Below the pieces are notes generated by a model that saw only the letters and a program-made list of their open reading frames with translations, had not been told where the DNA came from and did no database searches. Source: an uncultured Sphingomonas sp. (GTDB lineage Bacteria > Pseudomonadota > Alphaproteobacteria > Sphingomonadales > Sphingomonadaceae). From it: a stretch of DNA of 36,644 bases. Numbering within the stretch: position 1 is the stretch's first letter; each line of letters opens with the position of its first letter. Positions 23,288 through 30,755 of this stretch are shown piece after piece. Made by a program: the position numbers and the translations under genes. The stretch spans positions 1 through 36,644 of the forward strand of contig NZ_CAMLDL010000019.1 of assembly GCF_946478955.1 (NCBI RefSeq). The letters run 5' to 3'.

Positions 23288-25984
23288 ATGCGTCAGCCTA
23301 CCTTTCTTGCGTTATTGTTGGCGTCGGCCGCCGCGCTTCCTGTTCATGCCCAAAGCCTTGATGATAGTGTGGACGAGGGAGAGGAAATCGTCGTCACGGG
23401 ACAGAAACCCCGTGGCTCTGTTATCGGCGATATCCCCGCCGAGAATGTCCTTAGCCCGCGCGATATCCGGGCGACCGGCGCAACGTCGATTCAGGAATTG
23501 CTGGACGCAGTTGCGCCTCAGACCGGCAGTGCCCGTGGCCGGGGCGGCGGCCGCCCGATTATCCTCATCAATGGTCAGCGAACCTCCGGTTGGCGCGAAA
23601 TGCGCGACTTGCCGCCGGAAGCAATCGAACGGATGGAAATCCTGCCCGAAGAAGTGGCGCTGAAATATGGTTACAGCGCCGATCAACGGGTTGTGAATTT
23701 CGTCCTGAGGCGCCGGTTCAACTCAACGACGGTCGATCTTGCGGGAAAGGCCGCGACTGAGGGGGATTATGTTGCTGCCGATGCAGATGCGACGCGTCTC
23801 ATCATCGCCAATGGTAAGCGGACATCGCTTAACCTTCATCTGGAAGGCAACACACCGCTGTATGAGAATGATCGCGACATTTTGCTGCAGCCTGTTGGCG
23901 ATCAGCCGATCATCGTCGATCCTCGGCCCTATCGAACGTTGACCGGCGCCGCGACCGACATGCGGCTGACCGGCACGGCAAATCGAAGCTTGGGCGACGC
24001 CACGTCGGGAACCTTCACGGCCGAGTTAGAGCGAACCACCGGGAAATCGCGGCTCGGGGTGCCCACCGGAACACTGGATCCCACCGGGACGACGGATGCC
24101 GATTTTACCACGATCACGCGTGCCTTTCCGGGCAGTGACCCGCTAACGCGCAACAGTGAAAGCAATGCGATCCGCCTTGGGGCAGCGCTGAATGGAACGC
24201 TTGGGAAATGGCGCTGGTCCTCAACAGGAAATGCAGAGTTTGCGCGTTCGACCACCCGGTCGGACAGGGGCTATGACCTAACATCGATCCAGGATCGCAT
24301 TGACGCCGGTGATCCCGCGGTCGACCTGTTCACCGATATGGGCGGCGTGGTTCGCTTTGCCGACGATCGCAGCAAGAGTGTACGTAAATCCATCGATCTT
24401 GATACGACCCTTAATGGGCGATTGTTCGCGCTGCCCGCGGGTGACGCCAACGCTACCGTCAAGGTCGGGGCGTCCGCGATGGGCGTCGATAGCGAGGCGT
24501 TTCGCACCGATGTTCGGACATCATCCGACCCGACCCGCCGTGTTGGGGAGGCTTCGGTCAGTCTCGACATGCCGGTCACAAAGCGGGCCTCGTCGATTGG
24601 GCGTCTCACGGCCAACCTGAACGCGGGTGCAAAGCATCTGAGCGACTTTGGCACACTGACGAGTCTTGGCGCTGGCCTGAACTGGACACCCGCGCCCCGA
24701 CTGAACCTGATCACCAGCTGGACGCGCGAAGAGGGCGCGCCGACCCTTCAGCAGTTGGGCGATCCGATAATCTCAACGTCGGGCGTGCGTTTCTTCGATT
24801 TTACGCGCAACGAGACAGTGATCGTAACGACCAAAACAGGCGGCAATCCCGACCTGAACGCTGATCGCCGTAATGTTTTCAAGATCGGTGGAAACTGGCA
24901 GCCCAAGCAAGAGTTGGATCTTCGCCTTCGCGCCGAATTCGTGCGCGAGCGGATCGACAATCCGCAAGGCAGTTTTCCGGCGGCCAGCGCAACCTTGCAG
25001 CAGGCGTTTGGCGACCGTTTTATCCGCGATGCGGACGGGAATCTGATCAGTGTCGATCTCCGGCCCGTCAATTATGATCAATCGAAGCGCAGCACAATTC
25101 GCCTGGGGTTTGACTTCTCCAAGCCGCTGGCATCCAAACCACCGACGGAGCAGCAGATCGCCGCATTCCGCGAGCAGTTCAGACGGCAGGCGGGCCGCGA
25201 TGGGGGTGCGTCGGCCGGGCCAGGGCGGCCGTCACCGGCCCCACCGGCCGAGGGCGCACCACCATCAGGGAGCCAGGCTGCCCAGGCCAATAATGGCCGC
25301 CAGCAAACTGCGCCCGGTCCGGGAGGGCGTGGATTTGGCGGCGGCCGATTCGGTGGCCGTAATGGCGGCCGCCTGACCTTTTCACTGACCGACACGATAA
25401 CGGTGAAGGATGAGGTGAGGATCGGGCCTGGATTGCCCAAGCTCGACTATTTGAATGGGGATGCGGTCGGCGGATTAGGGGGCAGGCCGCGCCATCAAAT
25501 TGAAGCGCAGGGCGGTTATTTCAACAATGGGATCGGCGCGCGCCTCTCCGCCAACTGGCGAAGCGGAACGACCGTGAAGGGTGCCGCCGGCGACCTCGAT
25601 TTTTCGCCCTATGCGACGTTCGATCTCCGGTTGTTTGCGAATCTGGGTGAGCGATTCGACCTCGTGTCGAAACATCCCTTCCTGCGCGGATCGAGCGTTC
25701 GTTTTGAAGTGACCAATATTTTCAATGCAAAGCCAAAGGTTCGGGACGGCGCGGGCAACACGCCGGTGAATTACCAGCCGGATCTGATTGAGCCGATTGG
25801 CCGGATGATCGGAATCAGCTTCCGCAAGCTGTTCGTTCCCCGCCAGTTCTTCCGGCAGGGCGGTGCGGGTGGGAGCCGCGGCGGCAATTCGTCGCCGCCA
25901 CCAAGCGACGCGCCGCCGTCGGATGCGCCACCGGCGTCGGGGGGTGGGGCCGCTGGCCCGCCCCAACCGACACCGGGAGGCTGA
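23288..25984 (+). CDS. TonB-dependent outer-membrane receptor with a Gly/Pro-rich insertion and tail
   Basis: An 898-residue receptor importing an unknown substrate with TonB energy. A Sec signal peptide (to about residue 22) precedes the TonB box EEIVVTG (32-38) and plug domain (IQELLDAVAPQTG, IILINGQR, PPEAIERMEILPEEVALKYGY, where a conserved P-E-E-V replaces the usual GP-Q/T loop). The barrel contains a low-complexity stretch at about 635-700 (PGRPSPAPPAEG, GGRGFGGGRFGGRNGGR) before LTFSLTDTITV, and the protein ends in a Pro/Ser/Gly tail of about 35 residues after KLFVPRQFF. The RGG-type insertion is a trait of a sphingomonad receptor family of unknown ligand. No transporter or regulator lies next to it. 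Confidence 0.93.
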   Translation: MRQPTFLALLLASAAALPVHAQSLDDSVDEGEEIVVTGQKPRGSVIGDIPAENVLSPRDIRATGATSIQELLDAVAPQTGSARGRGGGRPIILINGQRTSGWREMRDLPPEAIERMEILPEEVALKYGYSADQRVVNFVLRRRFNSTTVDLAGKAATEGDYVAADADATRLIIANGKRTSLNLHLEGNTPLYENDRDILLQPVGDQPIIVDPRPYRTLTGAATDMRLTGTANRSLGDATSGTFTAELERTTGKSRLGVPTGTLDPTGTTDADFTTITRAFPGSDPLTRNSESNAIRLGAALNGTLGKWRWSSTGNAEFARSTTRSDRGYDLTSIQDRIDAGDPAVDLFTDMGGVVRFADDRSKSVRKSIDLDTTLNGRLFALPAGDANATVKVGASAMGVDSEAFRTDVRTSSDPTRRVGEASVSLDMPVTKRASSIGRLTANLNAGAKHLSDFGTLTSLGAGLNWTPAPRLNLITSWTREEGAPTLQQLGDPIISTSGVRFFDFTRNETVIVTTKTGGNPDLNADRRNVFKIGGNWQPKQELDLRLRAEFVRERIDNPQGSFPAASATLQQAFGDRFIRDADGNLISVDLRPVNYDQSKRSTIRLGFDFSKPLASKPPTEQQIAAFREQFRRQAGRDGGASAGPGRPSPAPPAEGAPPSGSQAAQANNGRQQTAPGPGGRGFGGGRFGGRNGGRLTFSLTDTITVKDEVRIGPGLPKLDYLNGDAVGGLGGRPRHQIEAQGGYFNNGIGARLSANWRSGTTVKGAAGDLDFSPYATFDLRLFANLGERFDLVSKHPFLRGSSVRFEVTNIFNAKPKVRDGAGNTPVNYQPDLIEPIGRMIGISFRKLFVPRQFFRQGGAGGSRGGNSSPPPSDAPPSDAPPASGGGAAGPPQPTPGG

Positions 25985-25993
25985 AGATCAGCC
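25979..25993. terminator. Small hairpin spanning two convergent stop codons
   Basis: GGCTGA (25979-25984) and TCAGCC (25988-25993) pair perfectly around AGA. The stem contains the stop codons of the receptor gene and of ppa. It is short and lacks a T-run, so it is at best a weak bidirectional terminator. Confidence 0.3.
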
Positions 25994-26521
25994 CTTGGAC
26001 TTGGCCAACTCGATTGAATTTAGAATGACTTGACGAGCGGCCTCAGCGTCGCCCCACTTGCCGACCCGGACCCATTTCTCCGGCTCCAGATCCTTATAGT
26101 GCGTGAAGAAGTGCTCGATCTGCTCGATCACGATCGGCGGCAGGTCCGTGTAATTTTCGACGTCCTTGTAATAGGGCGAAATCTTGGTTGTTGGCACGGC
26201 AAGGATCTTCTCATCGCCGCCAGCTTCGTCCTCCAGATAGAGAACGCCGACCGGGCGGGCGGCAGTCACTACACCAGGCTGCAACGTCCAGCGGGTCATG
26301 ACGAGGCAATCGAGCGGATCGCCGTCATCGCACAAGGTTTGCGGGATGAAGCCATAATTGGTCGGATAGCGCATCGGCGTGTGCAGGATGCGATCGACAA
26401 CGATGGCGCCGCTGACCTTATCATATTCATATTTCACGGGCTCGCCCCCGATGGGGACTTCGATCAGCACGTTGACGGTGTTCGGCACATCGGCGCCGGC
26501 GGGAATCAGGTCGATATTCAT
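25988..26521 (-). CDS. ppa: Inorganic pyrophosphatase, family I
   Basis: Hydrolyses pyrophosphate to drive biosynthetic reactions. The 177-residue product has the family I metal-binding signature DGDPLD (66-71), preceded by VDRILHTPMRYPTNYGFIP and followed by the acidic YLEDEAGGDEKILAVP pocket (Asp ligand near 103). The size matches hexameric bacterial enzymes (176 in E. coli). ATG 26521 begins MNIDLIPAGADVPNTVNVLIE, the usual N-terminus; the frame upstream to 26602 has no family sequence. The gene is divergent from hisS. Confidence 0.97.
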   Translation of the reverse strand: MNIDLIPAGADVPNTVNVLIEVPIGGEPVKYEYDKVSGAIVVDRILHTPMRYPTNYGFIPQTLCDDGDPLDCLVMTRWTLQPGVVTAARPVGVLYLEDEAGGDEKILAVPTTKISPYYKDVENYTDLPPIVIEQIEHFFTHYKDLEPEKWVRVGKWGDAEAARQVILNSIELAKSKG

Positions 26522-26586
26522 GATGGTTCGCGCCTTTAGGCGGTAAGCGCTTCCCTGAAAACGCAAAAATGCTAAGGGCGGCCAAT

Positions 26587-27795
26587 ATGAGTTCGACGCC
26601 ACAGCCCATTCGCGGCATGCAAAGCCTGATCGGAGAAGATGCCGACCGTTTCCACGCGGTCGTCGCGGCCTTTGATCGCGTCCGCCGACTCTATGGCTTC
26701 AAACGCATTGAGGTCCCGGTCCTCGAATCGACCGCGGTGTTCGCCCGCACCATGGGCGAGACGACGGATGTTGTGTCGAAGGAAATGTATTCGTTTGAAG
26801 ATCGCAGCGGCGATCCGGTCACTATGCGCCCCGAATTTACGGCCGGGATCGCGCGCGCCTATCTTAGTGAAGGGTGGCAGCGGTTTGCGCCACTGAAGGT
26901 CGCCACCCACGGTGCGGCGTTTCGGTATGAGCGGCCGCAGAAGGGCCGGTTCCGGCAGTTCCACCAGCTTGACGCCGAAGTTCTGGGCAGCGCCGACCCG
27001 CAATCGGATGTGGAATTACTCGCGTTTGGCGATCAATTGCTGCGCGAGTTGGGGGTCGGCGGAGTGACGCTGATGCTGAACACGCTGGGCGATGGTCCGA
27101 GCCGTGAGGCATGGCGGGCCGAGCTGATTGACTATTTCACCTCGCATAAGGCGGAATTGAGCGAGGACAGTCAGGACCGACTGGAGCGCAATCCGCTTCG
27201 CATCCTCGACAGCAAGGATCCGCGCGACCGGACCTTCGCCGACAAGGCGCCGGTGATGAAATTGAGCGCCGAGGCGGAGGATTTCTTCGGCCAAGTTCGC
27301 GCCGGGCTGGATGCCGCTGGGGTGACTTATCAATTGGCGCCTCACCTGGTGCGCGGTCTCGATTATTATCGCCACACCGCGTTTGAATTTGTCACCGACC
27401 GACTGGGTGCACAGGGAACGGTGATGGCCGGCGGCCGATATGATGGGCTGATTGAACAGCTTGGTGGACCGCCGACACCAGCGGTTGGATGGGCCGCCGG
27501 CATTGAGCGCCTGTCGATGCTGATTGATGAGCCGGCGCCAGACCCGCTCGACGCGGCAATCGTGGTCGAAGATGACGGCCAACTCATCGAGGCATGGGCG
27601 GCAGCGTCCAAGCTTCGTGCGGCCGGCCTCGCCGTCGAACTGGTCGCCAGCGGCAGCCCGCGCAAACGATATGATCGCGCTGTGAAGAAGGGCGCGAGCG
27701 AGCTTCTCATCCTGGGAACCGACAAGGACGGGACCCCGACCCGGCGCGTCCGCGCGGAAGGAGCAAGTCGCGTGACGGAGGTATTGGGCCTTTGA
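26587..27795 (+). CDS. hisS: Histidine--tRNA ligase
   Basis: A class II aminoacyl-tRNA synthetase of 402 residues. Motif 2 is [16 protein letters not shown] (112-127), the histidine-specific block is [15 protein letters not shown] (near 254) and motif 3 is GWAAGIERL (near 301). The anticodon-binding domain follows (about 318-402, [24 protein letters not shown]). The presence of the histidine A block and an anticodon domain excludes HisZ, the catalytically dead paralogue in histidine synthesis. ATG 26587 is preferred to the ATG six codons upstream. The stop overlaps the prfA TTG start, so the two are translationally coupled. Confidence 0.96.
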   Translation: MSSTPQPIRGMQSLIGEDADRFHAVVAAFDRVRRLYGFKRIEVPVLESTAVFARTMGETTDVVSKEMYSFEDRSGDPVTMRPEFTAGIARAYLSEGWQRFAPLKVATHGAAFRYERPQKGRFRQFHQLDAEVLGSADPQSDVELLAFGDQLLRELGVGGVTLMLNTLGDGPSREAWRAELIDYFTSHKAELSEDSQDRLERNPLRILDSKDPRDRTFADKAPVMKLSAEAEDFFGQVRAGLDAAGVTYQLAPHLVRGLDYYRHTAFEFVTDRLGAQGTVMAGGRYDGLIEQLGGPPTPAVGWAAGIERLSMLIDEPAPDPLDAAIVVEDDGQLIEAWAAASKLRAAGLAVELVASGSPRKRYDRAVKKGASELLILGTDKDGTPTRRVRAEGASRVTEVLGL

Positions 27796-28877
27796 CGACG
27801 ATCTCACTCGACAAGATTGTGTCCATCGAAGCCAAGAAACAGGACTTGGCCGACGCAATGGCGGCGCCCGATCTGGCACCGGAAGATTTCGTGCGCCTGT
27901 CGAAGGAATATGCGCAGATCGAACCGGTCGCGGCCGCTGCGCGCGAGGTGCGCCGGTTGCGGGCGGAACTTGAGGTGTTGAGCGGTCTGGCGGTCGACCC
28001 GACCGCTGAGGCCGAGCTCAAGGAAATGGCCGAAATTGAGGCCGAAGAAATCAAGGGCAAATTGCCCGAGGCCGAGCGCGCGCTCGCCGTTAAGCTGCTT
28101 CCCCGAGATGCAGCGGACGAACGGGCCGCGATGCTGGAAATCCGGGCCGGGGTCGGCGGCGATGAAGCGGCGCTGTTCGCGGGGGACTTGCTCCGCATGT
28201 ATCAGCGTTACGCCGACGAACAGGGTTGGAAGTTTGAGCTTATCAACGCGTCGGCGTCCGATGTTGGCGGCTACAAGGAAGCGGTGGCGTCGATTCAGGG
28301 CGCGGGCGTCTTTGCCCGGCTGAAGTTCGAAAGCGGCGCACACCGAGTGCAGCGCGTTCCCGCTACCGAAAGCGGTGGGCGGATTCATACGTCGGCCGCG
28401 ACGGTGGCGGTTCTTCCCGAAGCTGAAGACGTCGACGTTCAGATCGATGACAAGGATTTGCGGATTGACGTTTATCGCTCGTCGGGGCCGGGCGGGCAGT
28501 CGGTCAACACCACCGACAGCGCCGTGCGTATAACCCACCTGCCGACCGGATTGGTGGTCATCCAACAGGATGAAAAGAGTCAGCACAAAAACAAGGCCAA
28601 GGCGCTGAAAGTTTTGCGCACCCGGCTCTTCGAGCTGGAGCGTGAACGGCTAGCCAGCGAGCGGGCAGGCGCACGCAAATCGATGGTCGGTTCTGGCGAT
28701 CGGTCCGAGCGAATCCGCACATATAATTTCCCGCAAGGGCGAGTGACGGATCACCGAATTAACCTGACCCTGCACAAGCTTGACGCGATCTTGCTCGGCC
28801 CGGGTCTGACCGAATTGATCGATGCACTGGTTTCCGAAGACGAGGCGGAACGACTGGCGAGTTTGGAAGAGGTGTGA
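27792..28877 (+). CDS. prfA: Peptide chain release factor 1
   Basis: Terminates translation at UAA and UAG. In 361 residues the stop-codon-reading PAT tripeptide is at 190-192 ([14 protein letters not shown]), which marks RF1 rather than RF2, and the peptidyl-hydrolysis GGQ motif is at 234-236 ([20 protein letters not shown]). GGDEAALF belongs to domain 2. The likely start is TTG 27792, giving TTGA shared with the hisS stop; the N-terminal sequence [20 protein letters not shown] fits the family, and no ATG or GTG is close. The stop overlaps the prmC GTG start as GTGA. Confidence 0.96.
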   Translation: MTTISLDKIVSIEAKKQDLADAMAAPDLAPEDFVRLSKEYAQIEPVAAAAREVRRLRAELEVLSGLAVDPTAEAELKEMAEIEAEEIKGKLPEAERALAVKLLPRDAADERAAMLEIRAGVGGDEAALFAGDLLRMYQRYADEQGWKFELINASASDVGGYKEAVASIQGAGVFARLKFESGAHRVQRVPATESGGRIHTSAATVAVLPEAEDVDVQIDDKDLRIDVYRSSGPGGQSVNTTDSAVRITHLPTGLVVIQQDEKSQHKNKAKALKVLRTRLFELERERLASERAGARKSMVGSGDRSERIRTYNFPQGRVTDHRINLTLHKLDAILLGPGLTELIDALVSEDEAERLASLEEV

Positions 28878-29707
28878 CCAGCATTTCGCGCGCGATGAAC
28901 CGCGCGGTTGAACGCTTCGCGCCAATCAGCGACACGCCGCGACTGGACGCAGAATTGCTGATGGCGGCGGCGCTGGGGATGGGCCGCGACCGCCTCATCC
29001 TGGATACCCCGAACGGGGAAGAGCCGTCGCAATTCGCTGCATTCGTAGAGCGCCGCGCGGCGGGCGAACCCATTGCTTATATTACCGGGCATCGGGGTTT
29101 CTGGACCATTGATCTGGAGGTAGGGCCGGGCGCGTTAATCCCGCGGCCGGATAGCGAGACCCTGCTTGCCGCCGCCGTGGAGCATTTTGCTGGCCAGCCG
29201 GGCCCGCGTCGGATTCTCGATCTCGGTACCGGGCCTGGCACCCTGTTGCTGGCGGCGCTGGATCAATGGCCCGCGGCGACTGGCGTGGGCGTCGACGCGT
29301 CGGAAGACGCTTTGAAATATGCGCGCCGTAACGCCGATCGCATCGGGATTGGGGGGCGTGCGGTGCTGTCCACCGGCAATTGGGCGGAGGGGCTCGACGA
29401 GCAATTCGACCTGGTGCTGTGTAATCCTCCTTATATCGCAGTTGGTGAACCGACCGGGCCCGGTGTCTCGGAATATGAGCCGGGGGAGGCGCTATTCGCC
29501 GGGGCTGACGGCCTTGACGATTATCGGCGACTGGCACCGCAGCTGGGGCGCCTGATTGCGCCGGGCGGTCTGGCCGCAGTGGAAATTGGCCATGAGCAGG
29601 CGGACGCGGTGGCCGTGATCTTCGCGCAACAGGGCTTACATTCGGTGTCGGCCCAAGATCTCGGCGGACGCCCGCGCGCGCTCTTAATTCGCGGCATCGC
29701 GCAATAG
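28874..29707 (+). CDS. prmC: Protein-(glutamine-N5) methyltransferase, release factor-specific
   Basis: Methylates the Gln of the GGQ motif in RF1 and RF2 with S-adenosylmethionine, which is why it follows prfA. The 277 residues have the N-terminal five-helix domain ([31 protein letters not shown]) and a Rossmann methyltransferase domain: DLGTGPG (116-122) binds SAM and NPPYI (184-188) holds the substrate glutamine. The start is GTG 28874, overlapping the prfA stop by four bases. Confidence 0.95.
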   Translation: MTSISRAMNRAVERFAPISDTPRLDAELLMAAALGMGRDRLILDTPNGEEPSQFAAFVERRAAGEPIAYITGHRGFWTIDLEVGPGALIPRPDSETLLAAAVEHFAGQPGPRRILDLGTGPGTLLLAALDQWPAATGVGVDASEDALKYARRNADRIGIGGRAVLSTGNWAEGLDEQFDLVLCNPPYIAVGEPTGPGVSEYEPGEALFAGADGLDDYRRLAPQLGRLIAPGGLAAVEIGHEQADAVAVIFAQQGLHSVSAQDLGGRPRALLIRGIAQ

Positions 29708-29721
29708 GCGACAATAAAGAC

Positions 29722-29750
29722 TTGGAATTTGGGCGTTTGGCCTCTACATC
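29722..29750 (+). promoter_or_regulatory. Possible promoter of the DUF4167 gene
   Basis: TTGGAA at 29722-29727 and TACATC at 29745-29750 are separated by exactly 17 bases. A transcript from here would have a leader of about 225 bases. The -10 is weak. Confidence 0.35.
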
Positions 29751-29915
29751 GGGGGGCAGGGACGGGGCCGTTCTCCAGAAAATGCAGACGCTCCCGCCAC
29801 CGACCCCCGACGAAATCCGCCGCGCCAAGGCCTGATGTTTGGCAACGCGCGGCTGGCGGGTCGACCAGCGCCAGCAATGGTGGCGCCGGCCGCTCCTTCC
29901 GCGACGGGACAACGC

Positions 29916-29962
29916 CTTCCGTTTGAAGGGAAGTTTATTGGGACGCTCGTTTGAAAGCGTCC
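29916..29962 (+). repeat. Pair of hairpins with the same loop motif in the DUF4167 leader
   Basis: First: CTTCC (29916-29920), loop GTTTGAAG, GGAAG (29929-29933). Second: GGACGCT (29941-29947), loop CGTTTGAA, AGCGTCC (29956-29962). Both loops show GTTTGAA. The second ends 7 bases before the ribosome binding site (AGGGA, 29970-29974), close enough to affect translation initiation. Confidence 0.5.
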
Positions 29963-29983
29963 GTGCGACAGGGAACCATCAGT

Positions 29984-30577
29984 TTGATCAACAATCGTCA
30001 GAGCGGCCGCCGTCGCGGTCGCGGTGGACAGCGTCCCCAGGGTATGGGTGGCAACAGCGGTAACGCAGCCCGTGATAACCGCCAGCGTGGCAACGCCGCC
30101 CAGCTTCTTGAAAAATACAAGAATTTGGCGCGCGACGCGCAGCTTGCCGGCGACCGGGTTCAAACCGAATATTATCTGCAGTTCGCGGACCATTATTTCC
30201 GCGTGCTGGAAGACAACCGCTCGCGTTACGAGGAACAGCAGGCCCACCGCCGCCGCCGTGACGACGACGAAGATGATGGCGACGAAGATATCACCGTCGA
30301 AGCGGACAATGATTCAGGTGACGAAGAAGGTGAGGCACCAGTTCGCGAACGTCGGCCCCGCAATCGCGAACGCCCGCAGCGCCAGCAACGTGCCAACAAT
30401 GACGGCGATGCTGATCGTGGCGGCGAGAATGGTGAGCGGATCGCGGTAAGCGCCCTTCCGCCTGCGATCGGTGCAGCGGACAGCGAAGATGAAAGTGATG
30501 TTGCGGAAGAAAAGCCGCGTCGCCGCACCCGCCGTCCCCGCGTCAAGGATGAAGGCGATCCTGCCGCCGCCGAATAA
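29984..30577 (+). CDS. DUF4167 family protein
   Basis: A 197-residue protein. It begins with a basic Arg/Gly segment (NNRQSGRRRGRGGQRPQG), has one folded helical core (LLEKYKNLARDAQLAGDRVQTEYYLQFADHYFRVL, about residues 42-76; described here in two halves: LLEKYKNLARDAQLAGDR and VQTEYYLQFADHYFRVL), then a disordered tail of alternating acidic and Arg-rich stretches. That layout defines DUF4167, which is conserved in alphaproteobacteria and has no established function; the RGG-type ends suggest nucleic-acid binding. The start is taken as TTG 29984, which gives the family's M-I-N-N-R-Q N-terminus and has AGGGA 9 bases ahead; a TTG at 29951 would read through the hairpin. It follows prmC at 276 bases. 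Confidence 0.87.
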   Translation: MINNRQSGRRRGRGGQRPQGMGGNSGNAARDNRQRGNAAQLLEKYKNLARDAQLAGDRVQTEYYLQFADHYFRVLEDNRSRYEEQQAHRRRRDDDEDDGDEDITVEADNDSGDEEGEAPVRERRPRNRERPQRQQRANNDGDADRGGENGERIAVSALPPAIGAADSEDESDVAEEKPRRRTRRPRVKDEGDPAAAE

Positions 30578-30604
30578 GGTGTCGCATTCGTTTGATATTT
30601 GCCG

Positions 30605-30640
30605 GGGCCGGTGCGTGAAAACGCGCCGGCCCTTGGCGTT
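30605..30640 (+). terminator. Terminator-like hairpin after the DUF4167 gene
   Basis: GGGCCGGTGCG (30605-30615) and CGCGCCGGCCC (30622-30632) form an 11-bp stem with one G-U wobble and a TGAAAA loop. The following sequence is TTGGCGTTTATG, so the T-tract is broken. Confidence 0.6.
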
Positions 30641-30755
30641 TATGCATCCCGTTTTTGCTGACATGTTTCTGTCATCAACCTTTCACGGTCGCGTCTTGAG
30701 AGGTTCCTAATGCGCTCCCGACGGCGGGCAATGGGCCCGCCAGTGGGGATTTATC

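Larger units (their letters stand above)
29708..29983 (+). other. Non-coding leader region before the DUF4167 gene
   Basis: About 275 bases. A possible promoter is TTGGAA (29722-29727), 17-base spacer, TACATC (29745-29750). A 17-codon open frame with a PPP run (29782-29835, MQTLPPPTPDEIRRAKA) has no clear ribosome binding site. The 3' part holds two hairpins described separately. The open frames on the minus strand here look like shadows. Confidence 0.4.

Noticed and set aside
26587..27795. HisZ (ATP phosphoribosyltransferase regulatory subunit) instead of HisS
   Set aside because: The histidine-specific block, motifs 2 and 3 and an anticodon-binding domain are all present, and it is coupled to prfA.
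29729..29926. Plus-strand open frames in the DUF4167 leader (29729-29926 and 29839-30063)
   Set aside because: They have no ribosome binding site, no recognisable domain, and the second overlaps the DUF4167 coding region out of frame.
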